A model generated the notes under the pieces. The model was not told the origin of the DNA, did no database searches, and saw only the letters and a program-made list of their open reading frames with translations. This document shows positions 1-7,988 of a DNA stretch of 49,326 nucleotides, piece by piece. The first letter of the stretch is position 1. Every line of letters begins with the position of its first letter. The stretch spans positions 1 through 49,326 of the forward strand of contig CAJUOO010000020.1 in assembly GCA_910588535.1 (NCBI GenBank), read 5' to 3'. Source of the DNA: an uncultured Lachnospiraceae bacterium. GTDB lineage: Bacteria; Bacillota; Clostridia; Lachnospirales; Lachnospiraceae. The translations under genes were made by a program, and so were the position numbers.

Positions 1-255
1 CTCGCTAAGTACCAACGTTTTTCAATAGGTTCCTTGAGGAAAACAGCGGACTGGCCATACTACTTTGCAGACTTTCTTTCTTCCATAATTAATATAAATA
101 AAATTGTAAGTAGGAAATTAGTTCAATATTACGTAAACTTCCTATCAATCCTATACAAACAGAATTACAGCGTATTTCGCCTAATTGATAAAGCAGTCCG
201 GTAAACTGCCTGTGGTTCTCAAGGAACCTATTGAAAAACGCCGGCGGTTAGCGAG
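1..255. repeat. MITE-like element with imperfect inverted arms
   Basis: Positions 1-38 and 218-255 are inverted copies of each other (31 of 38 bases match; the inner 23 bases are identical). They enclose 179 bases of AT-rich, non-coding sequence. No ORF with a recognisable product lies inside. The right half (196-220) also carries a 25-base unit, GTCCGG-YRAACTGCC-TGTGG type, that recurs near 315-340 (opposite strand) and near 49274-49298. This looks like a non-autonomous repeat or a structured repeat RNA. The window starts at the arm, so the true left boundary is not known. Confidence 0.55.
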
Positions 256-283
256 GTAGTTTCGAGCTTAGCGTCCGCTGCGT

Positions 284-362
284 TTTTCACTAAGCGGGAG
301 CGGGGTGACGGAGGACCATAGGCAGTTCGCCGGACGGACCTTTCCCGAAAATGATACAACAT
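284..362. repeat. Repeat, left copy of the window-terminal inverted pair
   Basis: These 79 bases match the reverse complement of 49248-49326 at 76 positions. They are GC-richer than the flanks and carry no gene. An ORF across them on the minus strand only translates the repeat. The rest of 363-533 is AT-rich and holds nothing I can name. Confidence 0.8.
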
Positions 363-533
363 TTTTCATGACAGCTAAAATAAAAAAATAGTTGTTTGGC
401 CATATGGACCTCTCTAAAAATAAATCTATAGAACAATTGAGCAAAAAATTAATGTTATCCACATAATACTTCTCATAGTTATATGATAAAATCTGCACAG
501 ACAGCAGCCCAACTATTTCCTCCATCACCACAC

Positions 534-562
534 GAATACTTATCCCATCTCCTGCATACATT
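534..562 (+). promoter_or_regulatory. Probable sigma-E promoter of spoIIID
   Basis: GAATACT (534-540) and CATACATT (555-562) are separated by 14 bases. This fits the mother-cell sigma-E pattern (-10 CATACA-T). The predicted start of transcription falls about 20-25 bases before the TTG start of spoIIID, a gene known to be sigma-E dependent in Bacillus subtilis. Confidence 0.55.
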
Positions 563-591
563 GTAACAACTAATATCTTAGAGGTTTTCTT

Positions 592-852
592 TTGAAAAGC
601 TATATTGAAGAGCGGGCTGTGGAAATAGCCAATTTTATTATTGACAACAATGCCACTGTGCGCCAGACAGCCAAGCAGTACGGTATCAGCAAAAGTACAG
701 TACATAAGGATATGACAGAGCGTCTTTATGAGCTGAATCCTTCTCTCGCAGGGCAGGTGCGGAAGGTTTTAGATGTCAATAAATCAGAGCGCCATATCCG
801 CGGTGGTCTGGCTACCAGAGAAAAGTACCTATCCAAACACAAAGAAATATGA
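592..852 (+). CDS. spoIIID: Stage III sporulation transcriptional regulator SpoIIID
   Basis: Small DNA-binding protein of 86 residues that acts in the mother cell during endospore formation, switching genes between the sigma-E and sigma-K phases. A helix-turn-helix spans about residues 22-42 (VRQTAKQYGISKSTVHKDM). A basic C-terminal segment with the family's RHIRGG stretch follows at about residue 67. Length matches the family (80-95 residues). The start is TTG, preceded by AGAGG about 8 bases upstream; no better ATG exists. A sigma-E-like promoter sits just upstream. The next gene follows after 35 bases and may be cotranscribed. It is good evidence that the host sporulates. Confidence 0.93.
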   Translation: MKSYIEERAVEIANFIIDNNATVRQTAKQYGISKSTVHKDMTERLYELNPSLAGQVRKVLDVNKSERHIRGGLATREKYLSKHKEI

Positions 853-887
853 TATGATAGGAGCAAACAAAGGAAAAGAGGGAAGCT

Positions 888-1709
888 ATGTACAACTATA
901 GCCTGTTTCAGTGGATGATGTTTTTCTTCGTTTATTGCTTCTTTGGCTGGTGTATTGAATCCACAATTGTCTCGATAAGCAAGCGTCAACCGGTCAACCG
1001 TGGATTTCTGCGGATTCCCATGCTGCCACTATATGGAACTGGAGCTGTCTTAATCCTGTTTCTGACGATTCCAGTTAGAGAGAATATCATAGCTGTCTAT
1101 CTGGTAGGTCTGATTGGAGCTACTGTTCTGGAATATATAACCGGCATGATTATGGAATCCCTGTTCAAGATGAAATACTGGGACTACAGCCATCACCGAT
1201 TTCAGCTTCATGGGCGAATCTGTTTAACTTCCTCCCTGTTCTGGGGAGTTTTGTCCGTTGCCCTTATGGAATCGATCCACCCACCGATCGAGCACTGGAT
1301 ACTCAGTTTAAATCAGACTGTTGTGTCTGTCGGTGTGTGCATAACTGCTTGTCTTATGTTTGCAGATACCATTGTCTCAGCAAGGGCGGCACTTGACCTC
1401 GCCAAAGTTTTGGAACATCTATCTGCCGCACGGGAGGAGATCGAGCGTCTTGGTCTACAGCTAGACGAGCTTAGGGAAGCAGCACAGCAGCAGATTGAGG
1501 ACATCAGAGAAGGAAAGGATAAGCTCAAGGAGCATATGGAAGAGATGAAAAAGCAACTAAGCGAATTGTCCACTGCGCGCGAATCAGAGATCGCACATCT
1601 GGGCTTCTTCAAGTCTGGGCTGTTAAAAGGGCATCCCACTGCTTACTCAAAGAAGTTTAATCTTACACTAAGAGAATTAAAGGAACGTATGTATACGAAA
1701 AAAAGATAG
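888..1709 (+). CDS. Putative CmpB-type ABC transporter membrane protein with coiled-coil tail
   Basis: A 273-residue membrane protein of the family annotated as putative ABC-transporter type IV (CmpB, PF06541). The first 165 residues hold about five membrane segments with the family motifs FFGWCIES (residues 18-25), NRGFLRIPMLPLYG (about 37-50) and ITGMIMES. Residues 175-230 are charged and predicted to form a long coiled coil on the cytoplasmic side. The substrate is unknown and no partner ATPase is nearby. GAGGG lies 6 bases before the ATG. The intrinsic terminator overlaps the stop codon. Position behind spoIIID suggests, but does not prove, sporulation-linked expression. Confidence 0.8.
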   Translation: MYNYSLFQWMMFFFVYCFFGWCIESTIVSISKRQPVNRGFLRIPMLPLYGTGAVLILFLTIPVRENIIAVYLVGLIGATVLEYITGMIMESLFKMKYWDYSHHRFQLHGRICLTSSLFWGVLSVALMESIHPPIEHWILSLNQTVVSVGVCITACLMFADTIVSARAALDLAKVLEHLSAAREEIERLGLQLDELREAAQQQIEDIREGKDKLKEHMEEMKKQLSELSTARESEIAHLGFFKSGLLKGHPTAYSKKFNLTLRELKERMYTKKR

Positions 1710-1731
1710 CTCCTATAGGCTATCTTTTTTT
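1698..1731 (+). terminator. Intrinsic terminator after the CmpB-like gene
   Basis: GATAGC and GCTATC form a stem extended by an A-run on the left and a T-run on the right, with a short loop. The stop codon of the preceding gene lies in the left arm. The symmetry also allows function from the minus strand. Confidence 0.85.
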
Positions 1732-1816
1732 CATGCACAGAAGCATATGGAAATAATACTGCCGCACCATACATAGTTATTATCACAATTAAACATTCAT
1801 CAATTTCGGGGGGATA

Positions 1817-1890
1817 GAGGAAGCTCCCCAGAGAGCTTCCTCCAGAGTTATGAAAATGTTAAGTTATCATATCATCTCTTTGATGATATG
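1817..1890. other. Two hairpins in a gene-free stretch
   Basis: 1817-1826 and 1833-1842 pair perfectly (GAGGAAGCTC with GAGCTTCCTC, loop of 6). 1868-1876 and 1882-1890 pair perfectly (CATATCATC with GATGATATG, loop of 5). Neither is followed by a T-run on either strand, so they are not classical terminators. They lie downstream of the minus-strand gene ending at 1986 and may protect its mRNA end. The rest of 1732-1985 holds nothing recognisable. Confidence 0.5.
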
Positions 1891-1985
1891 TCTCTATCAT
1901 AAAGGATAAATGTGTCTATAGTTTGTACATTCTCTTAACTTATCATAAAAACCATAAAGAAACCTTTTCCAAAAATAAAATTTCT

Positions 1986-2981
1986 CTAAATTTCCACTGC
2001 TTGTTCCAGAAGAAACTCCAACACCTTATTATATAACAGGTTGTCCCTTATCTGATCTTCCCCTCCGTAATACTCCAAAAGTGCATCTCGCTCCATGCTG
2101 CTCTGACTCACTGCCTCATCAATCTCTTGATTTAGCTCCTCATCGCTCACGCTGATGCTCTCTTCCTTGGCTATCATCTCTAAAATCATATATTTTGCTG
2201 TCTCCTGCTGCCCATAAGACTGACAATCTTGATTAAAGTCTGCCTCTGTCATATTATTCGCAGCGAGCAGAGTAGGCAAATCTATGCCATACATTGTTGC
2301 AAGGCTCTGATAGTAGCTTTTCATCTCATCTGCATACTTTGTCACCTGATTCTGCGGATATCCCTTTATGGTTGTGTTCTTCTGCACCACCTCCCAGATC
2401 TGATTCAGCTTCTGGTTATCCTTGGCAAGCTGCAACTCCTCCTTCACATTCTCCGAATATGCAGCCACCGATTCAAAGGATGTATTTGCTGTTACCACCT
2501 CCTCGGTGAGCTCTGCGCCAACCACGCCGTTAATCCCCTTAACTGTCACAGTAAATACCACCGCTTTTCCAGAATAATCAGGATTCGGATCATATGGCTC
2601 TGGAAAATTAAGATTTAAGTCCACGGTTGCTCCCAGCTTTACGCCGACCAGACCTTCCTCAAAGCCGTCTATATAGAAGTTAGATCCGATTGTCAAGGAC
2701 TGATTCTCTGCTGTCCCACCATCAAAAGCTACCCCGTCCATTGTACCAACATAATCAATCGTCACCGTATCACCATTTTCCACGGTATCACGAAAACGAT
2801 TGGCAAGCTCTGCATCGATCTCCTCCTGTGTGACATCAGGCACAGCCGTGATCTCAATTCCCTTATACTGTCCCAGCGTCACATATTTGCTGTAGTCCTC
2901 AGAATCTGCCTTCTTCCCACAGCCAGCCAACACAAGCAAGGCGCACAGAGCTGCCGCCGCCATTTTTACCTTTTTTTTCAT
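1986..2981 (-). CDS. FKBP-type peptidyl-prolyl isomerase lipoprotein, trigger-factor-like
   Basis: A 331-residue surface lipoprotein expected to assist folding of secreted proteins outside the membrane. It has a charged N-terminus, a hydrophobic stretch and lipobox LAGC with the acylated Cys at residue 21. An FKBP domain follows at about residues 70-150 (GDTVTIDYVGTMDG, FDGG, IDGFEEGLVG). A helical region to the end resembles the trigger-factor C-terminal domain. This order matches trigger factor minus its ribosome-binding domain. The ATG at 2981 was chosen over upstream starts because AGGAG precedes it and the signal peptide begins there. It follows the HIT gene by 37 bases and is probably cotranscribed. 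Known relatives are annotated as foldases; the clients are unknown. Confidence 0.85.
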   Translation of the reverse strand: MKKKVKMAAAALCALLVLAGCGKKADSEDYSKYVTLGQYKGIEITAVPDVTQEEIDAELANRFRDTVENGDTVTIDYVGTMDGVAFDGGTAENQSLTIGSNFYIDGFEEGLVGVKLGATVDLNLNFPEPYDPNPDYSGKAVVFTVTVKGINGVVGAELTEEVVTANTSFESVAAYSENVKEELQLAKDNQKLNQIWEVVQKNTTIKGYPQNQVTKYADEMKSYYQSLATMYGIDLPTLLAANNMTEADFNQDCQSYGQQETAKYMILEMIAKEESISVSDEELNQEIDEAVSQSSMERDALLEYYGGEDQIRDNLLYNKVLEFLLEQAVEI

Positions 2982-3018
2982 AAATAATCTCCTCTTCCAT
3001 ATATACTCTGTATATCTG

Positions 3019-3441
3019 CTACAGATATTTCTTAATCTTTTCAATCAACTCCTCATATTCTGCATCTGTGAGTGTCTTTCTCGCCGGATTCATCTCAAAC
3101 ACGCCTCCCCACTCGTAGCCATCCTTATATTTGGGCACCAGATGAAAATGAAGATGATGTCCGGTATCACCATACGCGCCATAATTGATCTTGTCCGGGT
3201 GAAACGCCTCCCTAAGCGCCCTTGAAACTTTTGCAACATCCGCAAAATAGTCATTCCTGTCCTCATCTGATAATTCAGTCATATCACCAATATGCGTTTT
3301 GTGTGCGACAATCACTCTGCCCTCATGGCTCTGCTCTTTAAAAAGATATACCTTGGAAGTCTTAAGCTCACAGATCTTAATTCCAAACTTCGCCACTAAC
3401 TCACCTTCCATGCAGTACGCACAGTTTTTATCTACTGTCAT
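3019..3441 (-). CDS. HIT family nucleotide hydrolase/transferase
   Basis: A 140-residue cytoplasmic protein of the histidine triad family, which cleaves phosphoramidates or dinucleoside polyphosphates. The triad motif HLHFHLVP is at about residues 96-103, with the first His preceding it. A C-x-x-C near the N-terminus (CAYC, residues 6-9) may bind zinc, as in many HIT proteins. The start at 3441 is preceded by GAGGG at 5 bases; longer versions starting upstream lack a ribosome site. It is the first gene after a strong promoter and leads into the FKBP lipoprotein gene. Confidence 0.88.
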   Translation of the reverse strand: MTVDKNCAYCMEGELVAKFGIKICELKTSKVYLFKEQSHEGRVIVAHKTHIGDMTELSDEDRNDYFADVAKVSRALREAFHPDKINYGAYGDTGHHLHFHLVPKYKDGYEWGGVFEMNPARKTLTDAEYEELIEKIKKYL

Positions 3442-3478
3442 ATATTCCCTCATTTCTGCACTGCTTTTTGCGTATTTC

Positions 3479-3509
3479 AAGCTTGTGGATGCAGCGCGGA
3501 CACAAGCTT
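3479..3509. other. Hairpin in the leader of the HIT gene
   Basis: AAGCTTGTG (3479-3487) and CACAAGCTT (3501-3509) are perfect inverted copies around a 13-base GC-rich loop. It lies in the minus-strand leader about 40 bases upstream of the HIT start, inside the predicted transcript. There is no T-run, so it is not a terminator. Its role is unknown. Confidence 0.5.
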
Positions 3510-3562
3510 GGGAGTGAAAGATTACTATGTTTCAACCTTCTCTCCTTCATTCTTTTCTTTGT

Positions 3563-3591
3563 ATTATAACCGTTCTTTTCATTTTTTTCAA
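3563..3591 (-). promoter_or_regulatory. Promoter of the HIT-FKBP operon
   Basis: On the minus strand TTGAAA (3586-3591), 17 bases, TATAAT (3563-3568). The -35 box overlaps the stop codon of the ThyX-like gene. The predicted leader is about 115 bases long and contains the 3479-3509 hairpin. Confidence 0.7.
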
Positions 3592-4208
3592 TCTTTTACG
3601 AGTATAAAGTCCTCCGCATATGGAAGTGTCTCTATCCATCTGCAGAAAAGATGCCACTCTGCAAGCTTATGGTTCTTTCTGGCATAGTATATATTGGATG
3701 CATTTTCATAATTCATTGTCACTGTGCGCAACTGATTGTAACTGCTGGGAAGAAGCTGAATTAAGTCATACCAGTCCTGCTTATTCTTCGTATTCACATA
3801 GCGTAGTCGAACCTTCTCCAGATAAGAGAGCACCTGCTCCATAAAACCTCTCGTATCCTCTGTCATCTGATCACAGCTAAAATCCTCCATCCTAAACTCT
3901 TTGCTGTGTATCTTATGCATTGTACTCGTTGAATTAGCCACCGTTCCCACCTTATAGGTATCAAATTCCTTCCACCAATACAGCGGTGCTGTAATATCCA
4001 CAGAGATAAAGATCTGACGGATAAATTTCCTGTGATCTGTCCCTGACTTTGCAAGCTTATTTCCAAGCTCCCTATCATTTTCTCCCAAGATAAAGTTTCC
4101 CTCTTCATCATACATACTGTCCATCCTCGCCCAGCTATTATGCGGATTTCTCGCGCCGCGAATGGCATTTTCCATATTCATCACTGTTGTTCTCTCTAAA
4201 TGTATCAT
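3588..4208 (-). CDS. ThyX-fold protein lacking the thymidylate synthase signature
   Basis: A 206-residue protein that by eye follows flavin-dependent thymidylate synthase (ThyX) along its length. AIRGAR (15-20) matches the N-terminal AVRAAR region. FISVDITAPLYWW (67-79) matches the strand before the ThyX motif. LLPSSYNQLRTVTMNYE (152-168) and YYARKNHKLAEWH (174-186) match the C-terminal half, including the Arg before the H-x-x-E/Q-W stretch. Where ThyX has RHR-x7-S this protein has EFDTYKVGTVANSTSTM (81-97), so the defining residues are absent. It may therefore bind a nucleotide or flavin without making dTMP, or do something new. The start at 4208 has AGGAG 7 bases upstream. Confidence 0.6.
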   Translation of the reverse strand: MIHLERTTVMNMENAIRGARNPHNSWARMDSMYDEEGNFILGENDRELGNKLAKSGTDHRKFIRQIFISVDITAPLYWWKEFDTYKVGTVANSTSTMHKIHSKEFRMEDFSCDQMTEDTRGFMEQVLSYLEKVRLRYVNTKNKQDWYDLIQLLPSSYNQLRTVTMNYENASNIYYARKNHKLAEWHLFCRWIETLPYAEDFILVKD

Positions 4209-4240
4209 TTTATTTCTCCTGTTCATTCTTTTTCATACTT

Positions 4241-4269
4241 ATTATACCCGATGCTTCCATCTGTTACAA
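4241..4269 (-). promoter_or_regulatory. Promoter of the ThyX-like gene
   Basis: On the minus strand TTGTAA (4264-4269), 17 bases, TATAAT (4241-4246). The transcript would start about 25 bases before the ATG at 4208. Confidence 0.65.
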
Positions 4270-4310
4270 TGTCGACTTTTGCTATCTTTTATGATATGAT
4301 ATGTAATAGC

Positions 4311-4348
4311 ACAAAGCCTGCCGTCCGCGCTGTCTTGGCAGGCTTTGT
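4311..4348 (+). other. 12-bp hairpin upstream of hflK
   Basis: ACAAAGCCTGCC and GGCAGGCTTTGT pair perfectly around a 14-base loop, ending 34 bases before the hflK start. No T-run follows. It may be a leader structure or an operator between divergent genes. Confidence 0.55.
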
Positions 4349-4382
4349 CACAAATTTAAGACAGCGCAGAAATGAGGCTTGC

Positions 4383-5330
4383 ATGAGTAAAAAGATACTA
4401 CGACGTATTATTCTGCCTATTGTTATGATTGTTGTTATCCTTTTTCTTGCCCTGAATTCCGTCTATACTATCAGAGAACAAGAACAGGCTGTCCTGACTA
4501 CCTTCGGTGTTGCCAGCGCCGTAACAGACCCCGGACTACACTTTAAAATTCCATTTATTCAAAATGTCAAAAAAGTAAACACCACCATTCAAGGCTTTTC
4601 TATCGGCTATGATTCCAACAATTCCTCTGATGAATCCGAATCCTTGATGATTACCTCCGATTACAATTTTGTCAATGTAGACTTTTTTGTGGAGTATAAA
4701 GTGGCTGACCCAGTGAAAACACTTTATGCATCCGAAGAACCAGTAATTATTCTTAAAAATATAGCTCAGAGCTGTATACGAACTGTGATCGGCAGCTATG
4801 ATGTCGACAGTGTTCTGACCACCGGCAAAAATGAAATTCAATCCGTAATACGAGAACGGATTATCTCACAGCTAGACCTGCATGATATAGGCATACAGCT
4901 TGTCAATATCACAATCCAAGATTCCGAGCCGCCCACAGCTGAGGTGATGGAGGCATTTAAGGCAGTGGAAACCGCCAAGCAAGGAAAAGAAACCTCCATT
5001 AATAATGCCAACAAATACAGGAATGAAAAGCTTCCTGAGGCAGAGGCACAAGTGGATCAGATTCTCCAAAATGCAGAGGCCGCCAAAGAGCAGCGAATTA
5101 ACGAGGCAAACGGACAGGTAGCGCGGTTCAATTCCATGTACGCGGAATATATTAAAAATCCTGTTGTCACCAAACAGCGAATGTTCTACGAGGCGATGGA
5201 AGACATTCTTCCTTCCCTCAAGGTTATCATAAACGGCACAGACAGCACTATTGACACTATACTTCCTCTGGAGCCATTTGCCACAGGCAATAGCACCACC
5301 GGCTTCCCTGAGCAGGAAGAGGCTGAATAA
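4383..5330 (+). CDS. hflK: HflK-like SPFH/prohibitin membrane protein
   Basis: A 315-residue membrane-anchored protein. In E. coli, HflK forms a cage with HflC around the FtsH protease. One membrane segment (about residues 7-26) is followed by the SPFH/band-7 domain (EQEQAVLTTFG, DPGLHFKIPFIQNV) and a long Ala/Glu-rich helix (about 195-265) typical of the HflK coiled coil. The pairing with HflC immediately downstream supports the name. The start at 4383 has GAGG 5 bases upstream; the reading frame is open further 5' but without a ribosome site. No ftsH is in the window. Confidence 0.88.
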   Translation: MSKKILRRIILPIVMIVVILFLALNSVYTIREQEQAVLTTFGVASAVTDPGLHFKIPFIQNVKKVNTTIQGFSIGYDSNNSSDESESLMITSDYNFVNVDFFVEYKVADPVKTLYASEEPVIILKNIAQSCIRTVIGSYDVDSVLTTGKNEIQSVIRERIISQLDLHDIGIQLVNITIQDSEPPTAEVMEAFKAVETAKQGKETSINNANKYRNEKLPEAEAQVDQILQNAEAAKEQRINEANGQVARFNSMYAEYIKNPVVTKQRMFYEAMEDILPSLKVIINGTDSTIDTILPLEPFATGNSTTGFPEQEEAE

Positions 5331-5427
5331 AACCCTTCTGCCACACAAAGTACACTATAATTATAACAGGCCTATGTATGCAGCACCACAGGCCTATACA
5401 CCAGCGCTGCACAGAAAAGAGGCTTCT

Positions 5428-6294
5428 ATGAAAAAAATGATATCCATCTTTGTTGTATTAATAATAGCACTATTTCTTTTTTCCACCTCTGTGGTGATCA
5501 CACAGGAAAATGAATATAAGCTAATTCGTGAATTTGGAAAAGTTGATACCATTCTCACGGAACCCGGCATCTACTTTATGGTGCCCTTTATTCAGCGGGC
5601 AGACACTCTTCCCAAGCAGATACTCATCTACGATCTTGCATCCTCCGATGTTATTACCATGGATAAAAAAACAATGATCACAGACAGCTACGTTCTGTGG
5701 AAAATTACTGATCCACTACTATTCTCACAAACGCTCAATTCCTCTATAAGCAATGCTGAGAACAGAATAGATACCGTCGTCTATAATGCGATAAAAAATG
5801 TGATCAGCAGCATGTCACAAAATGACGTTATTAGTGGCAGAGACGGCGAATTAACCAATGCCATTCTAGATAATATAGGCTCCACAATGAACCAATATGG
5901 CATCACACTGCTCACTGTGGAGACCAAGCGGCTCGATCTTCCATCTGACAACAAAGCTGCCGTATATGAGCGAATGATCTCAGAGAGAGACAAGATTGCA
6001 GCCACCTACAGCGCAGAAGGAAACTCTGAGGCACAGATAATCCGCAATGCCACCGACAAAGAGATAAGTATTATGCTCTCCACCGCCACGGCAGAGGCAG
6101 AGCGCATCACCGCGGAAGGTGAGGCAGAATATATGAGAATCCTTTCTCAGGCATATGCCGACCAATCCAGAACAGAGTTCTACTCCTTTGTGCGGGCACT
6201 TGACGCAGCAAGACTCTCCCTGAATGGAAAAAATAAAACTTTAATCCTCTCACCTGATTCACCGATCGCACAGATATTTAACGGCACCCCGTAA
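5428..6294 (+). CDS. hflC: HflC-like SPFH/prohibitin membrane protein
   Basis: A 288-residue partner of HflK. An N-terminal membrane segment (residues 4-22) precedes the SPFH domain (ENEYKLIREFGKVDTI, EPGIYFMVPFIQ). A helical region follows with the family-typical YERMISERDKIAATYSAEG (about 187-205) and repeats of AEAERITAEGEAE. The 97-base gap after hflK contains no terminator, so the two form an operon. The start at 5428 has AGAGG 6 bases upstream. Confidence 0.9.
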   Translation: MKKMISIFVVLIIALFLFSTSVVITQENEYKLIREFGKVDTILTEPGIYFMVPFIQRADTLPKQILIYDLASSDVITMDKKTMITDSYVLWKITDPLLFSQTLNSSISNAENRIDTVVYNAIKNVISSMSQNDVISGRDGELTNAILDNIGSTMNQYGITLLTVETKRLDLPSDNKAAVYERMISERDKIAATYSAEGNSEAQIIRNATDKEISIMLSTATAEAERITAEGEAEYMRILSQAYADQSRTEFYSFVRALDAARLSLNGKNKTLILSPDSPIAQIFNGTP

Positions 6295-6303
6295 ACAAAA
6301 AAC

Positions 6304-6348
6304 TGCTCAGAGAGCAGAGTCACAAAGATGTAGAGAGCTCTCTGAGCA
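6304..6348. other. 12-bp stem between convergent hflC and yesL-like genes
   Basis: TGCTCAGAGAGC (6304-6315) and GCTCTCTGAGCA (6337-6348) pair perfectly around a 21-base loop. It lies 10 bases after the hflC stop. There is no T-run, but the position between convergent genes suggests it ends or protects one of the transcripts. Confidence 0.5.
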
Positions 6349-6485
6349 TATCATCTCTTCTGGTGAATAGCTGCATTGTCACCTTTACATATTGGCAAAT
6401 ACAAGTATCCACCTTGAAGATAAACATTGTTTTATTTATAGAAGATAATCAATACCCACTTTTCTAATAAAAGCTAATCCATTTC

Positions 6486-7109
6486 TCAATAATCATTCCT
6501 TATATCTTCTGGTATATATCGGATAAAAATGTGGTTAAATATAAAGCTTAAGACAAAAGCAGTCAGCCCAAAGCCAAAGAATATAGCAATTCCGACAAAC
6601 AGCCAGATAAGCACTGCACTTATACCAAGTATCACAACTATCAATATCGTCCATGGAAGATGACGTATCGCCATCAACAGCGCATTTTTCAATGTCTGCT
6701 TAATCGTATTCTCAAACTGGGCCTGCAGTGGAAAGATATAGGTCGCAATGCATAAGCAGACCAAGGAAATACCCAGCATAAATGCCAAAAGAAACTTTGC
6801 ATACCCCGCCGTGTTGCTGTAGAAAAAATAAATATCTGTTCCCAGCACTGTCGCCACAAGTATCATAATAATCCAGATAATTGTGGACTGCTTAAAGTTC
6901 TCTTTAAAAGATTTCCAAAAACCTGCCCACATATATCCTTCCCGGTCTCTCGCCATCTTCATGGTAACAGACATAAGCGCTGTTACAGAAGCACCGATTG
7001 TCACAACTGGAAGCGAGAATATAATAAAAATAATATTTAGCCAAATTAAATCCACCAGCTTACTGATTGTCCGAAAAACGGGATTGTCCATATCAAATAT
7101 TTTTCCCAC
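6486..7109 (-). CDS. YesL/DUF624 family membrane protein
   Basis: A 207-residue integral membrane protein with about five hydrophobic segments and the DUF624 opening: aromatic and Asp-rich start, then NIIFIIFSLPVVTIGAS (25-41) and the conserved GFWKSFKENFKQ loop (63-74). Homologues often sit near carbohydrate uptake systems, but none is seen here and the function is unknown. The start codon is GTG with AGGAG 8 bases upstream. Confidence 0.8.
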   Translation of the reverse strand: MGKIFDMDNPVFRTISKLVDLIWLNIIFIIFSLPVVTIGASVTALMSVTMKMARDREGYMWAGFWKSFKENFKQSTIIWIIMILVATVLGTDIYFFYSNTAGYAKFLLAFMLGISLVCLCIATYIFPLQAQFENTIKQTLKNALLMAIRHLPWTILIVVILGISAVLIWLFVGIAIFFGFGLTAFVLSFIFNHIFIRYIPEDIRNDY

Positions 7110-7154
7110 GTCTGTATCTCCTTTTATTTTTCTTATTTATCGTATACGACATCA

Positions 7155-7183
7155 ATTATACCGAAGCTGCTATTAGAAATCAA
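7155..7183 (-). promoter_or_regulatory. Promoter of the YesL-like gene
   Basis: On the minus strand TTGATT (7178-7183), 17 bases, TATAAT (7155-7160), about 45 bases before the GTG start. Confidence 0.65.
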
Positions 7184-7234
7184 ACATTTCCATCCTTTTT
7201 TATGAAAATTTCATTTTTATCATGTATTTTTTCT

Positions 7235-7262
7235 TTGTTTGTCATAAAAATTGTGATAGAAT
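7235..7262 (+). promoter_or_regulatory. Possible promoter of the 7311 gene
   Basis: TTGTTT (7235-7240), 16 bases, TAGAAT (7257-7262), about 48 bases before the ATG. It is divergent from the YesL promoter. Confidence 0.4.
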
Positions 7263-7310
7263 TAGTACAGAAATTATGACACAGAAGAAACCGAAAGGAG
7301 ATAACGCATT

Positions 7311-7988
7311 ATGTCTATCAAACAAGCCGCAAGAGAGGAACGAAAGAAATTCAGCGAGATCGAGGGCTTTTCCAAAAAGTTTGGCTATATCTGGGATTAC
7401 TACCGATACTGGATTCTTGGCATCGCAGCCGCTGTAGCCTTCTGTATATCCATCGGAAGCTCCATTTATCATAATATCAAGTATACACAGATCTTTTATT
7501 GTGCTATTTTTAATAATCCGTTGCCCGACGAGACTCTTGCATCTATAGAGACCGATTTCTCTGATTATTATGGACTTAATCCAAACAGTGAAACCATGCA
7601 TTTTGACAGCACCTATATTATCGACGAGAACGGTGATCCGCAGACCAATTATGTGACAATTCAAAAGATTGGCGCTATGGTTGCATCAAAATCAGTAGAT
7701 TTCCTGATGGGAGATGAATTTACTGTGACACAATATGCGACAGATGGCTATTTCTATAATCTGGAAGAGATCTTGCCCACAGATGTCTATAATGCCCTGT
7801 CAGATTATATTATCAGCTTTCCACAATTGGAGGATAATTCTGTTGTGCCCTGTGCTCTTGATCTTAGCAAATCCAAGCTGGCAGAAAGTGGCACTCTCTA
7901 CACCAACCAGCCAATCGGAGGTATTATCATCAACTCAGAAAATCCTCTCGTAGCAGTAGAATTTATCAAATTTATCTTTGGTCTGTAA
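7311..7988 (+). CDS. Membrane-anchored protein of unknown function
   Basis: A 225-residue protein not assigned to a family. A charged cytoplasmic N-terminus (about 33 residues, K/R/E-rich) is followed by one membrane segment (about 36-56) and an outside domain of about 165 residues. AGGAG stands upstream of the ATG. It is divergent to the YesL-like gene and may work with it, but nothing in the sequence shows how. The last 54 bases overlap the 3' end of the convergent GNAT gene. Confidence 0.7.
   Translation: MSIKQAAREERKKFSEIEGFSKKFGYIWDYYRYWILGIAAAVAFCISIGSSIYHNIKYTQIFYCAIFNNPLPDETLASIETDFSDYYGLNPNSETMHFDSTYIIDENGDPQTNYVTIQKIGAMVASKSVDFLMGDEFTVTQYATDGYFYNLEEILPTDVYNALSDYIISFPQLEDNSVVPCALDLSKSKLAESGTLYTNQPIGGIIINSENPLVAVEFIKFIFGL

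Noticed and set aside
455..463. Perfect DnaA box TTATCCACA
   Set aside because: Single site with no cluster, no AT-rich unwinding element and no dnaA or dnaN nearby; one such 9-mer is expected by chance about every 100 kb or so on both strands.
268..705. 145-residue minus-strand ORF
   Set aside because: It is the complement of spoIIID plus a translation of the repeat at 284-362; no ribosome site and no family features.
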